DNA of 15,076 nucleotides from Acidimicrobiaceae bacterium (GCA_013044415.1 JABEUO010000074.1:1-15076), one strand, 5' to 3'. Positions 6,462 through 14,913 are shown, numbered from the stretch's first letter. Translations and numbers: made by a program. Notes: generated from the sequence alone by a model not told the origin.

Positions 6462-7541
6462 ATGGTGAATTGGTCTTCGGGTTCTGAGGATTACGGCTGG
6501 GTTGTGGAAAAGAATTATCCACTCCTTGGGGAAGTCCGGAATAGTCCAAGTCAATCCAATCACAGCTTGAGCTGGATAGATGGGGAGTTCGATTCTGTCC
6601 CCACCTCTGGGGAAAGGCATACTGGAGCCACTTCGCCATCCATGCCACTTTCGGCCCAGCTCCCCGAGCATGGCGAATCGGGCAAACCGACAAATGTGGT
6701 ATTTGTCACGTTTTCACCCTTTGGTGGATCAGAGGAGGACTCGATGGGGCAGATTGGTAGCGGCTGGCTAGATGGCAGCGAGAAGTACGGACTGGCTTCC
6801 AACGAAAGCTGGTTACCCACAGAGGAAGAGGCACCGTTTCTCTACAGCCTAGGTGACGCCAGCGATACACTAGATGATTTCGGCCAACCCGACTCGGCAC
6901 TCGACCCCGCTCCAGGATCTACCTTGCTAGACACGGTCTCTGAATCAACAATCTTCCCAAGCGTCAATGCTTTCGACAGAACCAGCGACGCAAAGCGCGT
7001 CTCCTCTTCAGACCCGTGGCTAAGGTTTAGGGCAAGGAGGGACGAGTTGGCCGACGAAGCACAAAACGAGATTTTAGAGGCACTTGATTCCCCCACGATC
7101 CAAGAGCCGGAGAGACGGAGGCCTAGAGAGTCTTTCTGGGACATCCTGGACCGTACGGCACAGCTTGCCGTGATTGGCGGCCCCAAGGTGCAGCTTCCGG
7201 TTAGTTTCGAAGTCGACGTTCCGAGCGCCGATATTCACAACGCAGGTCAAATGGTCTCCCAGGCGAGTTATGTGTCCCAGGTGCAGGCCAACGCCGAAGA
7301 AATGACCGGTTCGTTCCCACAGGTCTCATCCATAGATGAAACGGATCTGACTGAATCCGAGGCCGACGAGGATCCACTTGAGAATCACCCATACTTCGAT
7401 AACCTAGAGAAAAAGCATGAGGCGTTTCAGGCATCTGGATCTATAGACACCGACCTTGAGAAGGGCCACAAAAAGATCTGGCACCGTCAAAGCGATGACG
7501 TCTCCATCACTTCTAAGAAGTTTCGCAAGCGCAAGAACTAG
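6462..7541 (+). CDS. Unrecognised acidic 359-aa protein
   Basis: I do not recognise a family. The protein is hydrophilic and acidic, with no signal peptide or membrane segment. The N-terminal 150 residues are rich in Ser, Gly, Trp and Tyr, and two stretches resemble each other (WSSGSEDYGW near residues 4-13 and WLDGSEKYGL near 100-109). A middle part (about 185-225) is charged and helical (RFRARRDELADEAQNEILEA), then comes a proline/valine-rich stretch around 240-255, a long acidic run (ESEADEDP), and a basic end (KKFRKRKN). ATG 6462 has no Shine-Dalgarno site, but GATAAT lies six bases upstream, so a leaderless transcript is possible. Its stop shares CTAG with the stop of the convergent small gene. 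An intrinsically disordered or adaptor protein is a guess. Confidence 0.68.
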   Translation: MVNWSSGSEDYGWVVEKNYPLLGEVRNSPSQSNHSLSWIDGEFDSVPTSGERHTGATSPSMPLSAQLPEHGESGKPTNVVFVTFSPFGGSEEDSMGQIGSGWLDGSEKYGLASNESWLPTEEEAPFLYSLGDASDTLDDFGQPDSALDPAPGSTLLDTVSESTIFPSVNAFDRTSDAKRVSSSDPWLRFRARRDELADEAQNEILEALDSPTIQEPERRRPRESFWDILDRTAQLAVIGGPKVQLPVSFEVDVPSADIHNAGQMVSQASYVSQVQANAEEMTGSFPQVSSIDETDLTESEADEDPLENHPYFDNLEKKHEAFQASGSIDTDLEKGHKKIWHRQSDDVSITSKKFRKRKN

Positions 7542-7807
7542 GCCTCTTCGAAGGCCTCGGCCGCACCCATCTCCCATTCACATCCGATACCTTCGCGCTC
7601 TGCGTCCCGAACGGTGCGTTCCTTGTTTCTCCGAAACTGTGGATCATGTGGAGGAAGCATAAGGAGACGACTCAGTACCCTCTGGCGAAAATCATCGACC
7701 AGCTTCCTCTCTCCCGAAAGGTATTTAACCTCCCAATGAGGGGCCACCGGTCCTAGGTAGACGACCTTTGCCCGTGCGCGGATCGGTTGTTGTACGACCT
7801 CTTCCAC
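7538..7807 (-). CDS. Conserved-looking small protein (89 aa), function unknown
   Basis: The protein begins with a beta-like segment (ARAKVVYLGPVAPHWEVKYL), then has a helical basic stretch (GERKLVDDFRQRVLSRLLML), then PPHDPQFRRNKERTVRDAER and an acidic, Ala-rich end. The compact mix of motifs such as GPVAPHWEV and LPPHDPQFRRN looks conserved, but I cannot name a family. GTG 7807 is chosen because GGAGG (7817-7813) lies five bases upstream; the TTG at 7819 overlaps that site and would add four residues. It is on the same strand as the AAA+ and VWA genes and lies 315 bases beyond the VWA stop, so co-transcription is possible. Its last bases overlap the acidic 359-aa gene by three bases within a shared CTAG. 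Confidence 0.65.
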   Translation of the reverse strand: MEEVVQQPIRARAKVVYLGPVAPHWEVKYLSGERKLVDDFRQRVLSRLLMLPPHDPQFRRNKERTVRDAEREGIGCEWEMGAAEAFEEA

Positions 7808-8122
7808 TAATCCCTCCAATGGTACTTCGCCAACTTGCAGTCAGCTAACGGTAACAGACTAGCTGGTAGCCAGCACATATAAAGCCTCGTGGGCTCGCAA
7901 GGGCCGCCGACCATACACCTTGACCCATAGCCCGACACCTGTAATCGTAGGAGACGAAAGCCGGGCTAACTTTCCACCCACTCGGTTCTCCCACCATCGA
8001 TAAGGCGCTCGAAGATGAGTTCGCTTCTTCACAGGAACTTCGATGGGTCGGAGCTACCGAAAGACTTAAAACACTACGGTCTAGATCAACCGAGCGACCT
8101 TCGCTGCATTGACCGTTGCTTC
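7808..8122. other. 315-bp gap between the VWA gene and the small downstream gene
   Basis: No strong gene is seen. A 50-codon - strand frame (ATG 7997 to TAG 7845) reads like a peptide with three Cys and several aromatic residues, but it has no Shine-Dalgarno site. A short inverted repeat, GCTGG-TAG-CCAGC, lies at 7862-7874. I looked for a tRNA cloverleaf on both strands and did not find one. The stretch may hold a leader or promoter for the small gene ending at 7538. Confidence 0.3.
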
Positions 8123-10084
8123 CTAGAGCGAACTCTTCCGATTTTTGATGAAGTCGACCAGCACGAAATCGCCGAGTCTGCTTCCACTGGTATAGAACAC
8201 CCGCCCACCGTTTGCCCTTACCAATTTGTCCATAAACCTTCTGAGTTGATCGTCGGCGTCCAGCACAAAACTATTGACTTCAATCCCGCCGCTGGTACAT
8301 TTAGCAACCTCGGAAAGCGTCGCCCTCAGAGTCTCCGGTGCGGGAGGATAGGAGAAAAATATCTCGCCAGACGGAAGCACATGGGAGGTTGGTTCGCCGT
8401 CGGTCACCAGAATGATCTGCTTTGTCCCTTTTTGTCCTTTCAGCATCTTCCGCCCGAGGGCCAAGGCATGGGCAATATTTGTCCCATAGACATAATCCCA
8501 GGTAACCGAGGGGAGTTCCGCAATCGGAATTTCTCGGGCTACCTCTGAAAATCCCACCAACGCAAAAAAGTCCCGCGGAAATTTCGATCTAACAAGGCTA
8601 GAGAGCGCTACCGCAACCTTCTTGGCTGGAAGGAAGTTATCCCGGAGCGGCATTGACAGGGAAAGATCCAACAGAAGCACAGTGGAGGTCGACACTGTGG
8701 CTTCTGTCCTTTCAATCTCGAAGTCATCCGCCGACAGCTTGATCGGGAAACCCGCCCCTTGACGCAGAGATGCGTTCCTTAGTGTCTGATTAATATTGAG
8801 ATTGAAACTATCTCCGTATTCATATGCTTTGGTTTGGTATTCGAGATCTGGCCCTAAACCCGACCTCCAGGATGGATGCTCCCCCAGGCCGGAATGCTTG
8901 AGCTTAGAAAAGAGCTCCTTCAGGGCGCCGTCGGCAATCTGCCTAAGGCCCTTAGGCGAAATGCGGAGAAAACCCTCCTTATTGTCAATTAACCCCGCTT
9001 CTTTTAGAGACTTCGCTAGCTCGGCTAGCTCGGCAAGGGATTTACCTGCGTCTTCACCCAGGAGATCTCCAACACCCGAAATGTCGACGTCCGCCAGCGA
9101 GGCTGGAGACGGTGGATTCTTGAAGAATGCCTCTAATTGGTCAATTCTCGTCAGTTCTGAAAAAAGGTCTCCAACTTCGCCGAGCGAAACGTCCTGGTTC
9201 CCCCGCAAACCAACCGGACGACCACTCGGATGGTAACCCATTTGGGACAAATTTTCCGAAAGCATTTCCAGTTGCCAAGCGAGGTCCAAGTCCCCAAGCA
9301 ACTCGTCAAAGAGTTCCGCCAGTTCAAGTCGCTGTTGGTCATCCAGTGACTCCATAAACGATGCCATTGCCGTTGCTTGTCTTGCTAAAAGGTCCAAGAG
9401 CTCATCGAGCGTCGAGACTCCAGGAAACATATCGCCGTACTTCTCTTTAAAGTGAGAAAAATCATCACTTACATCGATACCTTCGGCTCGTTTTGAAAGT
9501 AGCTCATTAAGCTCTGCTAGCATCTGAGCTAATCTCTGCCTCTGCTTGGGACCCATATTCGAAAGCGATCCCTTCATCTGAGAGAAGGTCGACTCTATCA
9601 GTTGCTCCCTGAGCCCGCTTATCAGCTCCTCTAGCCGCTGCTTTGCCGGTTGAGAATAGAACTCATACCCCTGCAGGTCCCTAATTCGCTGAGCAAGGTC
9701 ATCAGACATCGCTGATAGTTCGAGTCTCTTTCGCTCGAAGGCCAATCTGTCTTGATCGTCGGCTAAAAGCTCGGCCTCGTCAAGCGCCCGCTCCTCCATG
9801 GCAACTATCTCGTCGATTTCATCTTTTATCGAGTCGTAGACCGAAGAAAGGTTTCTCGACCCAAGGAGTTCAGCTCGCCTCTGCCGAAGATTCTCGATCA
9901 TCTCGCTGAGACCCTGTACTCTTGTACCGTCCGGCCCGGTAAAGCCCTTGCTCATTAGCTCCCGTAATGCCGAAGCTACGTCACCGTTATAAAGAAGATC
10001 GTCGGAAAGCTGATCGAAGATGAAATTGCCATCGACCGATTCACCTTCCTGGCTGCCGTCCCACTTCGAATAGAGGTATCTCAA
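8123..10084 (-). CDS. VWA-domain protein, partner of the AAA+ ATPase (ChlD/BchD- or Rv0959-like)
   Basis: From TTG 10084 this is a 653-residue protein. Residues 1-45 carry the RYLYSKWDGSQ and SDDLLYNGDVASALRELM blocks typical of VWA partners of MoxR/ChlI ATPases. Residues 60-310 are long charged helices, probably coiled coil. The C-terminal VWA domain (about 465-650) has a complete MIDAS: DLSLS at 473-477, Thr535 in YGTN and Asp562 in VTDGEPT, so it should bind Mg2+ and a protein ligand. The start at TTG 10126 would add 14 residues without a ribosome site; TTG 10084 has a G7 run six bases upstream. It follows the ATPase gene directly. Known modules of this type remodel or metallate target proteins; magnesium chelation for chlorophyll is unlikely here because no ChlH is seen. 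Confidence 0.88.
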   Translation of the reverse strand: MRYLYSKWDGSQEGESVDGNFIFDQLSDDLLYNGDVASALRELMSKGFTGPDGTRVQGLSEMIENLRQRRAELLGSRNLSSVYDSIKDEIDEIVAMEERALDEAELLADDQDRLAFERKRLELSAMSDDLAQRIRDLQGYEFYSQPAKQRLEELISGLREQLIESTFSQMKGSLSNMGPKQRQRLAQMLAELNELLSKRAEGIDVSDDFSHFKEKYGDMFPGVSTLDELLDLLARQATAMASFMESLDDQQRLELAELFDELLGDLDLAWQLEMLSENLSQMGYHPSGRPVGLRGNQDVSLGEVGDLFSELTRIDQLEAFFKNPPSPASLADVDISGVGDLLGEDAGKSLAELAELAKSLKEAGLIDNKEGFLRISPKGLRQIADGALKELFSKLKHSGLGEHPSWRSGLGPDLEYQTKAYEYGDSFNLNINQTLRNASLRQGAGFPIKLSADDFEIERTEATVSTSTVLLLDLSLSMPLRDNFLPAKKVAVALSSLVRSKFPRDFFALVGFSEVAREIPIAELPSVTWDYVYGTNIAHALALGRKMLKGQKGTKQIILVTDGEPTSHVLPSGEIFFSYPPAPETLRATLSEVAKCTSGGIEVNSFVLDADDQLRRFMDKLVRANGGRVFYTSGSRLGDFVLVDFIKNRKSSL

Positions 10085-10135
10085 AGCAATCCCCCCCGCT
10101 AGTCGGGTGCTACTTGCAGCGCACAAACACCAAGG

Positions 10136-11533
10136 CTATTTCGCATAATATGTCTTTTTGCCGTCGTCATCGGACCTATTCAGCCTTTTAGCCAGGTGAA
10201 GGCCCTCTAGGATAAATTCAACGGCAGATGCGACTAGGGGACCCTCGCTCTCTCCAGCGAGCTTGTAAGCAGAACTCGCTAGAACTGGATGGTCAGATAG
10301 CTCCTCAAGGTACTGTTCGGATGGTAAATCGCTGCCAACAACGAAGGTCGACGCATCGAAACTCACTGGCACTTGGGCGAAGTCAGACCCTTGAGGTATA
10401 GACCTAAAGGTTGTCGAGACCGACTGTGCTAGCAGGCGCTGAACGACTTGGGACTCCTCTATATCCTCCAAGGCGTCGACCTCTATTTTTCCAGACACAG
10501 CCGGAAGTATCGAAAGCAAGTCCGAAACCCTAGGGACCGCAAGCGTCTCGCCCGACCTTAGCGCCCTCGCAACTGATGCTGCCGCTAATGTCTCGTAGGC
10601 TGAGATAGATAGCCTTACCGAAACTCCAGACCTCTGGTTTATGCTCGGCGACCTCCTAGCCATCTGCGCGAAATTTGCGATTATCTGTTCCATGAACTCG
10701 GGGAAAATGACATCTACACCGTCCGGTGGACTTATGCGAGCCTCCTGGTGCATAACTGCAACCTCCGTTTGGAGATCCTTTGGGTAATGAGTTCTTATCT
10801 GTGCCCCGAATCGATCCTTGAGGGGAGTAATCAGTCGACCGCGGTTGGTATAGTCCTCCGGGTTAGCCGAAGCGACAAAAAATATATCTAGCGGTAGTCG
10901 TACCTTGAATCCTCTAATCTGGACGTCCCTTTCCTCAAGTAGATTCAGTAGCCCAACCTGGATCCTTTCAGGAAGATCAGGAAGCTCATTGATGGCAAAT
11001 ATCCCTCGATTAGACCTCGGCACTAGACCATAGTGAATGACTAGCTCATCACTGAGATATCGTCCTTCGGCCACCTTGATCGGGTCCACTTCGCCGACCA
11101 AATCCGCCATCGAAGTGTCCGGCGTAGCTAGCTTCTCGCCGTACCTATCATTCCTATTGAGGTAGGCGACCTTGGCCGAGAGCCCCTGTGACTCTAAAAT
11201 CTGTCTGCCGGATCTTGATATGGGCGCAAGGGGATCATCGTTCAACTCCCCTCCCACGAGCACCGGGATGAATTCATCAAGTAGTCCAACTAGTGATCTA
11301 ATCAGCTTCGTCTTACCCTGCCCTCTCTCTCCCAGAAGGATTATGTCGTGGTCTGCAAGTATCGCATTTTCGATCTTGGGCAGGACACTATCCTCGTATC
11401 CGACCATCCCTTCGATCAGCACTAGGCCATCACGGATTCTTTTGATTGCGTTACGTTTGATCTCGGCTTTTACGCTTTCAGGGACATAACCGCTGGCCAC
11501 AAGGGCTTCTACACTGTTTGGGCGCTCTGTCAT
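10136..11533 (-). CDS. AAA+ ATPase of the ChlI/MoxR type (magnesium-chelatase-I-like, Rv0958-like)
   Basis: This 465-residue AAA+ protein has Walker A GERGQGKT at 68-75, a Walker B segment GIFAINELPDL (177-187), sensor 1 VASANPEDYTNRG (220-232) and an arginine-finger region LKDRFGAQIRTHY (238-250), then a helical lid and a variable C-terminus. It probably forms a ring that works with the VWA protein encoded just downstream. Walker B carries Asn182-Glu183 where most AAA+ proteins have Asp-Glu; my recollection is that this NELP form is typical of the subfamily, not a local mutation. It is labelled magnesium chelatase in many genomes by similarity only. ATG 11533 has only a weak GAAGA ahead. It diverges from sdhA across 67 bases, so the two may share a regulatory region. 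Confidence 0.9.
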   Translation of the reverse strand: MTERPNSVEALVASGYVPESVKAEIKRNAIKRIRDGLVLIEGMVGYEDSVLPKIENAILADHDIILLGERGQGKTKLIRSLVGLLDEFIPVLVGGELNDDPLAPISRSGRQILESQGLSAKVAYLNRNDRYGEKLATPDTSMADLVGEVDPIKVAEGRYLSDELVIHYGLVPRSNRGIFAINELPDLPERIQVGLLNLLEERDVQIRGFKVRLPLDIFFVASANPEDYTNRGRLITPLKDRFGAQIRTHYPKDLQTEVAVMHQEARISPPDGVDVIFPEFMEQIIANFAQMARRSPSINQRSGVSVRLSISAYETLAAASVARALRSGETLAVPRVSDLLSILPAVSGKIEVDALEDIEESQVVQRLLAQSVSTTFRSIPQGSDFAQVPVSFDASTFVVGSDLPSEQYLEELSDHPVLASSAYKLAGESEGPLVASAVEFILEGLHLAKRLNRSDDDGKKTYYAK

Positions 11534-11600
11534 TCTTCAAGCCTACGCCACTTCGAGCACTAGATTTCACATCAGCGCAGAAGCGTGCAAAGCTATAGGT

Positions 11601-13352
11601 GTGAATGTTCATTACCACAGCTATGACGCTGTCGTTGTCGGCGCCGGCGGAGCCGGGCTGAGGGCAGCAATCGAGTTGGCCGGCGAAGCTAGAACGGCCG
11701 TACTAACCAAGCTATATCCGACGAGGTCCCATACTGGGGCCGCACAGGGAGGGATGTGTGCCGCCCTGGCCAACGTCGAGGAGGACTACTGGGAGTGGCA
11801 CGCCTTTGACACGGTCAAGGGCGGTGACTATTTGGGAGATCAGGATGCGATAGACATAATGTGTCGAGAGGCAATTGACGCCGTTATCGACCTAGAACAC
11901 TTCGGCCTGCCATTCTCTAGAACCCCGCAAGGGCGCATCGATCAGAGGCGTTTTGGTGGTCACACCAGAAATCATGGCGAGGCACCCGTCCGACGCTCCT
12001 GCTATGCGGCAGACAGAACTGGACACATGATCCTCCACACCCTGTACCAACGTTGTCTGGCCAAAGAGGTCAACTTCTTTAACGAATTTCAGGTCTTCGA
12101 CGTACTCTTCGAGGGGGAAGGGGCAAACAGGCGGGCCGCAGGAGTGGTTGCCTACGAAATGGCGACCGGCGACTTGCACGTATTTGTATCCAAGGGAGTC
12201 CTCTTCGCAACGGGCGGCTACGGCAAGATGTTCAAAATCTCCTCGAACGCACACACCCTCACAGGGGATGGCCCTGGAGTCCTCTTTAAAGCCGGAATTC
12301 CCATGGAGGACCTCGAGTTCTACCAGTTTCACCCCACGGGTATCTACGGTTTCGGAATCTTACTCTCTGAAGCCGCCCGAGGAGAAGGTGGAATACTGAG
12401 AAACTCCGATGGCGAGCGCTTCATGGAGCGAGTCGCCCCAACGGTTAAGGACCTTGCCCCGCGGGACATGGTTTCAAGGGCGATACATGCGGAGATTAAA
12501 GCTGGAAGAGGTGCGGGTCCCAAATCTGACTACGTCTACTTGGACCTCACCCACCTTCCACCCGAGCAGATCGATTCGAAGCTCCCTGACATCACCGATT
12601 TTGTCAGGACATACCTGGGCATCGAACCGAAGAAGGACCCAATTCCGATCCAGCCTACGGCCCACTATGCGATGGGAGGCATCCCCACCAATGTCGAGGG
12701 CGAAGTAATCGTAGACGACCAGAATACGGTTCTACCTGGACTTTACGCCGCCGGCGAATGTGCGTGCGTCTCGGTCCATGGGGCGAATCGCCTTGGTACC
12801 AACTCCCTCTTAGACATTGTCGTTTTCGGGCGCCGGGGCGGAAAGGCCATGGCTGAATACGTCAAGAATGTTGGTCATCCCGACGTACCCAAGGGGGCCG
12901 AGGCCAAGGTTAGGGAGCGTATTGAGCAACTTAAAGCTGGGACGGGTTCGGAAAAAGTGGGTGAAATTCGCACTACCTTACAAGAATCGATGACCCTAGA
13001 TGCATCGGTCGTCAGGACGAACGAATCACTCACCGACGCGAGAAAGACCGTCGAGGAGCTCAAAGCCCAGTATGCCAATATCAAGATCGATGATAAAGGT
13101 GAGGTCTTCAACTATGACCTGACAGAGGCGATGGAGTTAGGCCACCTACTAGATTTGGCCCATGGATTGGTTGTCGGTGCCCAGGCGCGAACAGAGAGCC
13201 GTGGCGCCCATTGGAGGGACGACTACCCGACCCGCAATGATCAAAACTGGATGAAACATACCCTCGCCCACTTAGAACAAGACGGCTCGATTAGGCTCAG
13301 CTACAAGCAGGTCGTCGCTGGAAACTACCAACCCATGGAGCGCAAATACTAA
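11601..13352 (+). CDS. sdhA: Succinate dehydrogenase flavoprotein subunit SdhA
   Basis: SdhA oxidises succinate to fumarate on a covalently bound FAD in the TCA cycle and respiratory chain. The 583-residue protein has the Rossmann FAD motif VVGAGGAGLRAA (12-23), the flavin-linking His44 in TRSHTGAAQGG, FGGHTRNHGEAPVRRSCY (118-135), active-site HPTG (244-247), the ARGEGGILRN loop (259-268), the catalytic-Arg region PRDMVSRAI (287-295), TAHYAMGG (353-360) and HGANRLGTNSLLD (393-405). GTG 11601 leaves the usual short N-terminus; the ribosome site is poor (TATAGGT directly ahead). The stop TAA shares its last A with the sdhB ATG (TAATG), so the two are translationally coupled. The family is certain; fumarate reductase in reverse is possible but less likely next to this SdhB. 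Confidence 0.97.
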   Translation: MNVHYHSYDAVVVGAGGAGLRAAIELAGEARTAVLTKLYPTRSHTGAAQGGMCAALANVEEDYWEWHAFDTVKGGDYLGDQDAIDIMCREAIDAVIDLEHFGLPFSRTPQGRIDQRRFGGHTRNHGEAPVRRSCYAADRTGHMILHTLYQRCLAKEVNFFNEFQVFDVLFEGEGANRRAAGVVAYEMATGDLHVFVSKGVLFATGGYGKMFKISSNAHTLTGDGPGVLFKAGIPMEDLEFYQFHPTGIYGFGILLSEAARGEGGILRNSDGERFMERVAPTVKDLAPRDMVSRAIHAEIKAGRGAGPKSDYVYLDLTHLPPEQIDSKLPDITDFVRTYLGIEPKKDPIPIQPTAHYAMGGIPTNVEGEVIVDDQNTVLPGLYAAGECACVSVHGANRLGTNSLLDIVVFGRRGGKAMAEYVKNVGHPDVPKGAEAKVRERIEQLKAGTGSEKVGEIRTTLQESMTLDASVVRTNESLTDARKTVEELKAQYANIKIDDKGEVFNYDLTEAMELGHLLDLAHGLVVGAQARTESRGAHWRDDYPTRNDQNWMKHTLAHLEQDGSIRLSYKQVVAGNYQPMERKY

Positions 13353-14104
13353 TGACGGTAACCGAATCACCAGCCACTCCAAAAGCGGACAAAACAAAAG
13401 AGCTTGTCCGAGTACACCTCAGAATCAAGAGATACGACCCCGCAACAGATACTCGCCCGCATTGGCAAGAGTTCGAGGTCGAAATGAGCCCGGGAGACAG
13501 GGTCCTAGACGCCCTCCACCTCGTTAAGTGGACCCAGGACGGGACGCTCACCTTCAGGCGCAGTTGTGCACATGGCGTCTGCGGATCCGATGCAATGGTA
13601 ATAAATGGTGAAAATAAACTCGCCTGCATCAATTTAATCAAAAACATCGGAACCGACCTGACCATCGAGCCGATTAGGGGCCTCGAAGTCATCAAGGACC
13701 TCGTAGTCGACATGGAGCCATTTTTTGCTCAGCACCGCTCGGTCATGCCCTACCTAATCGCACATGACGACCCGGGGTATAAAGAGAGACTCCAAACCCA
13801 AGAGGATCGGGACCGATTCGACGACACCACCAAGTGCATACTGTGTGCTTGCTGTACAACTTCATGCCCTATTTACTGGGCTAATTCCGAGTATGTCGGC
13901 CCGGCGGCGATAGTCAGTGCCCACAGGTTTATCTTTGATTCGAGGGACGACGGCGCCCAAGAGAGGTTAGACATCCTAAATCAGAAATCTGGGGTATTCA
14001 GATGCAAGACCTCATTCAACTGCACCGAGGCCTGCCCAAGGGGAATCAAGGTCACCCAAGCAATTGAGGAGGTCAAGAGGGCCATCCTCTATGACCGTGT
14101 CTGA
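13352..14104 (+). CDS. sdhB: Succinate dehydrogenase iron-sulfur subunit SdhB
   Basis: SdhB carries electrons from SdhA flavin to quinone through three clusters. The 250-residue protein shows all ligands: the [2Fe-2S] set Cys72, Cys77, Asp80 and Cys92 (CAHGVCGSD, with Asp as in the E. coli enzyme); CILCACCTTSCP at 162-173; and CKTSFNCTEACPRG at 218-231. By analogy with E. coli, Cys162/165/168/228 hold [4Fe-4S], and Cys172/218/224 hold [3Fe-4S]. The N-terminus is about 18 residues longer than the core fold and Lys/Thr-rich. It starts at an ATG overlapping the sdhA stop, and its 3' end overlaps the next small gene by 14 bases. Subunits SdhC and SdhD, which anchor the complex to the membrane, are not encoded next to it. 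Confidence 0.97.
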   Translation: MTVTESPATPKADKTKELVRVHLRIKRYDPATDTRPHWQEFEVEMSPGDRVLDALHLVKWTQDGTLTFRRSCAHGVCGSDAMVINGENKLACINLIKNIGTDLTIEPIRGLEVIKDLVVDMEPFFAQHRSVMPYLIAHDDPGYKERLQTQEDRDRFDDTTKCILCACCTTSCPIYWANSEYVGPAAIVSAHRFIFDSRDDGAQERLDILNQKSGVFRCKTSFNCTEACPRGIKVTQAIEEVKRAILYDRV

Positions 14105-14516
14105 CCTGTCCGCCTCGAACCCCGCTTCAATAGTTGCTAGGCTCAGGTCGGCCCTCGATAGGGTCGCACCTGAGTCTTTGAAGATCGAAGAGTCTTTCGT
14201 GATCGAAATTGGTCCCAAAAGGCCGGGGCCAAATAGCAAGGTCGGCCCAAAGAACGTATCTCCCGGGGAATATCCGCGTTGGTGGATCATCGTTTCGCGA
14301 GAAAAACTCACCGTAACCGACCAAATAGATCGCATACCCGAGCTAGCGCTCCTGAAGGTCTATCTGGACCCGACCTTTTTCGATCAAGTTATCAATGGCA
14401 CCGTCACAGCCGAGCAACTTGTGGATCAAGGAGCGATTAAACTCGGTGGAGACACCCGCATATTGAGGGAAGCCTCTTTTGTTGTCCAAGCAATAGCTGC
14501 TGCGATAATTTCCTAG
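14091..14516 (+). CDS. Small SCP2-like protein coupled to sdhB (tentative)
   Basis: From ATG 14091 this is a 141-residue protein that overlaps the end of sdhB by 14 bases, which favours co-translation; a start at 14064 would lie deeper inside sdhB. The segment YLDPTFFDQVINGTVTAEQL (91-110), followed by VDQGAIKLGGDTRIL (111-125), resembles the SCP2 sterol-carrier fold, in which a strand pair leads into a helix and the xVxGD turn. The N-terminal half (PKRPGPNSKVGPKNVSPGEY, then PRWWIIV) is unusual for that family. There is no membrane segment. The SCP2 link is pattern-based and could be wrong; the role next to sdhAB is unknown, and lipid or quinone handling is only a suggestion. Confidence 0.6.
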   Translation: MTVSDLSASNPASIVARLRSALDRVAPESLKIEESFVIEIGPKRPGPNSKVGPKNVSPGEYPRWWIIVSREKLTVTDQIDRIPELALLKVYLDPTFFDQVINGTVTAEQLVDQGAIKLGGDTRILREASFVVQAIAAAIIS

Positions 14517-14541
14517 CAGGTCATATAGTTGGAGGCCAGCT

Positions 14542-14811
14542 TTGACTAAAAGGATTCGGCAGATGGCAAAGATGCCAACCCATCCCGGCTGGTACCGAGC
14601 AGGTTACGACCACTTGAGATACTTTAACGGTAATGAGTGGACTGAACTAACTCGACCATTACCTGACTTTATCCCAATTGTTGACGGCAACGACTCCGAT
14701 CGTTTCGGAGTCGCAATGGAGACTCCCCCAAATCATTTCAGGAGATACTTCGCACTTATCCTGCTAGCAGTGCTGATATTGGGGATTATCGCCCCCGTGG
14801 CGGGAATTTGA
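14542..14811 (+). CDS. DUF2510 domain protein with C-terminal membrane helix
   Basis: The 89-residue protein has the actinobacterial DUF2510 signature HPGWYRAGYDHLRYFNGNEW (14-33), in which PGWY, RYFNG and EWTE are the conserved aromatic positions. A charged linker follows, then a hydrophobic helix (YFALILLAVLILGIIAPVAG, about 69-88). DUF2510 domains usually sit on membrane proteins near the cell surface; their exact role is not known. The start is TTG 14542, with GGAGG (14531-14535) six bases upstream. An ATG ten codons later would still include the domain. It follows the SCP2-like gene after 25 bases and may be the last gene of the sdhAB transcript. Confidence 0.83.
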   Translation: MTKRIRQMAKMPTHPGWYRAGYDHLRYFNGNEWTELTRPLPDFIPIVDGNDSDRFGVAMETPPNHFRRYFALILLAVLILGIIAPVAGI

Positions 14812-14913
14812 ACCAGCTGGCTACACTCCACTTCCGTAACGGAGGGCTCTAGCGATCCCACTCTCACTCATCCTACCTGATGCGCATCTAGGAAGTTCTT
14901 GGCCTTAGAGTTG

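Noticed and set aside
8224..8234. A third copy of TTTGTCCATAA
   Set aside because: It lies inside the VWA coding region and encodes conserved protein sequence, so a chance match is more likely than a site.
8015..8548. Long + strand frame of 177 codons
   Set aside because: Mostly opposite the VWA gene; its composition follows the antisense of the VWA codons, and there is no ribosome site.
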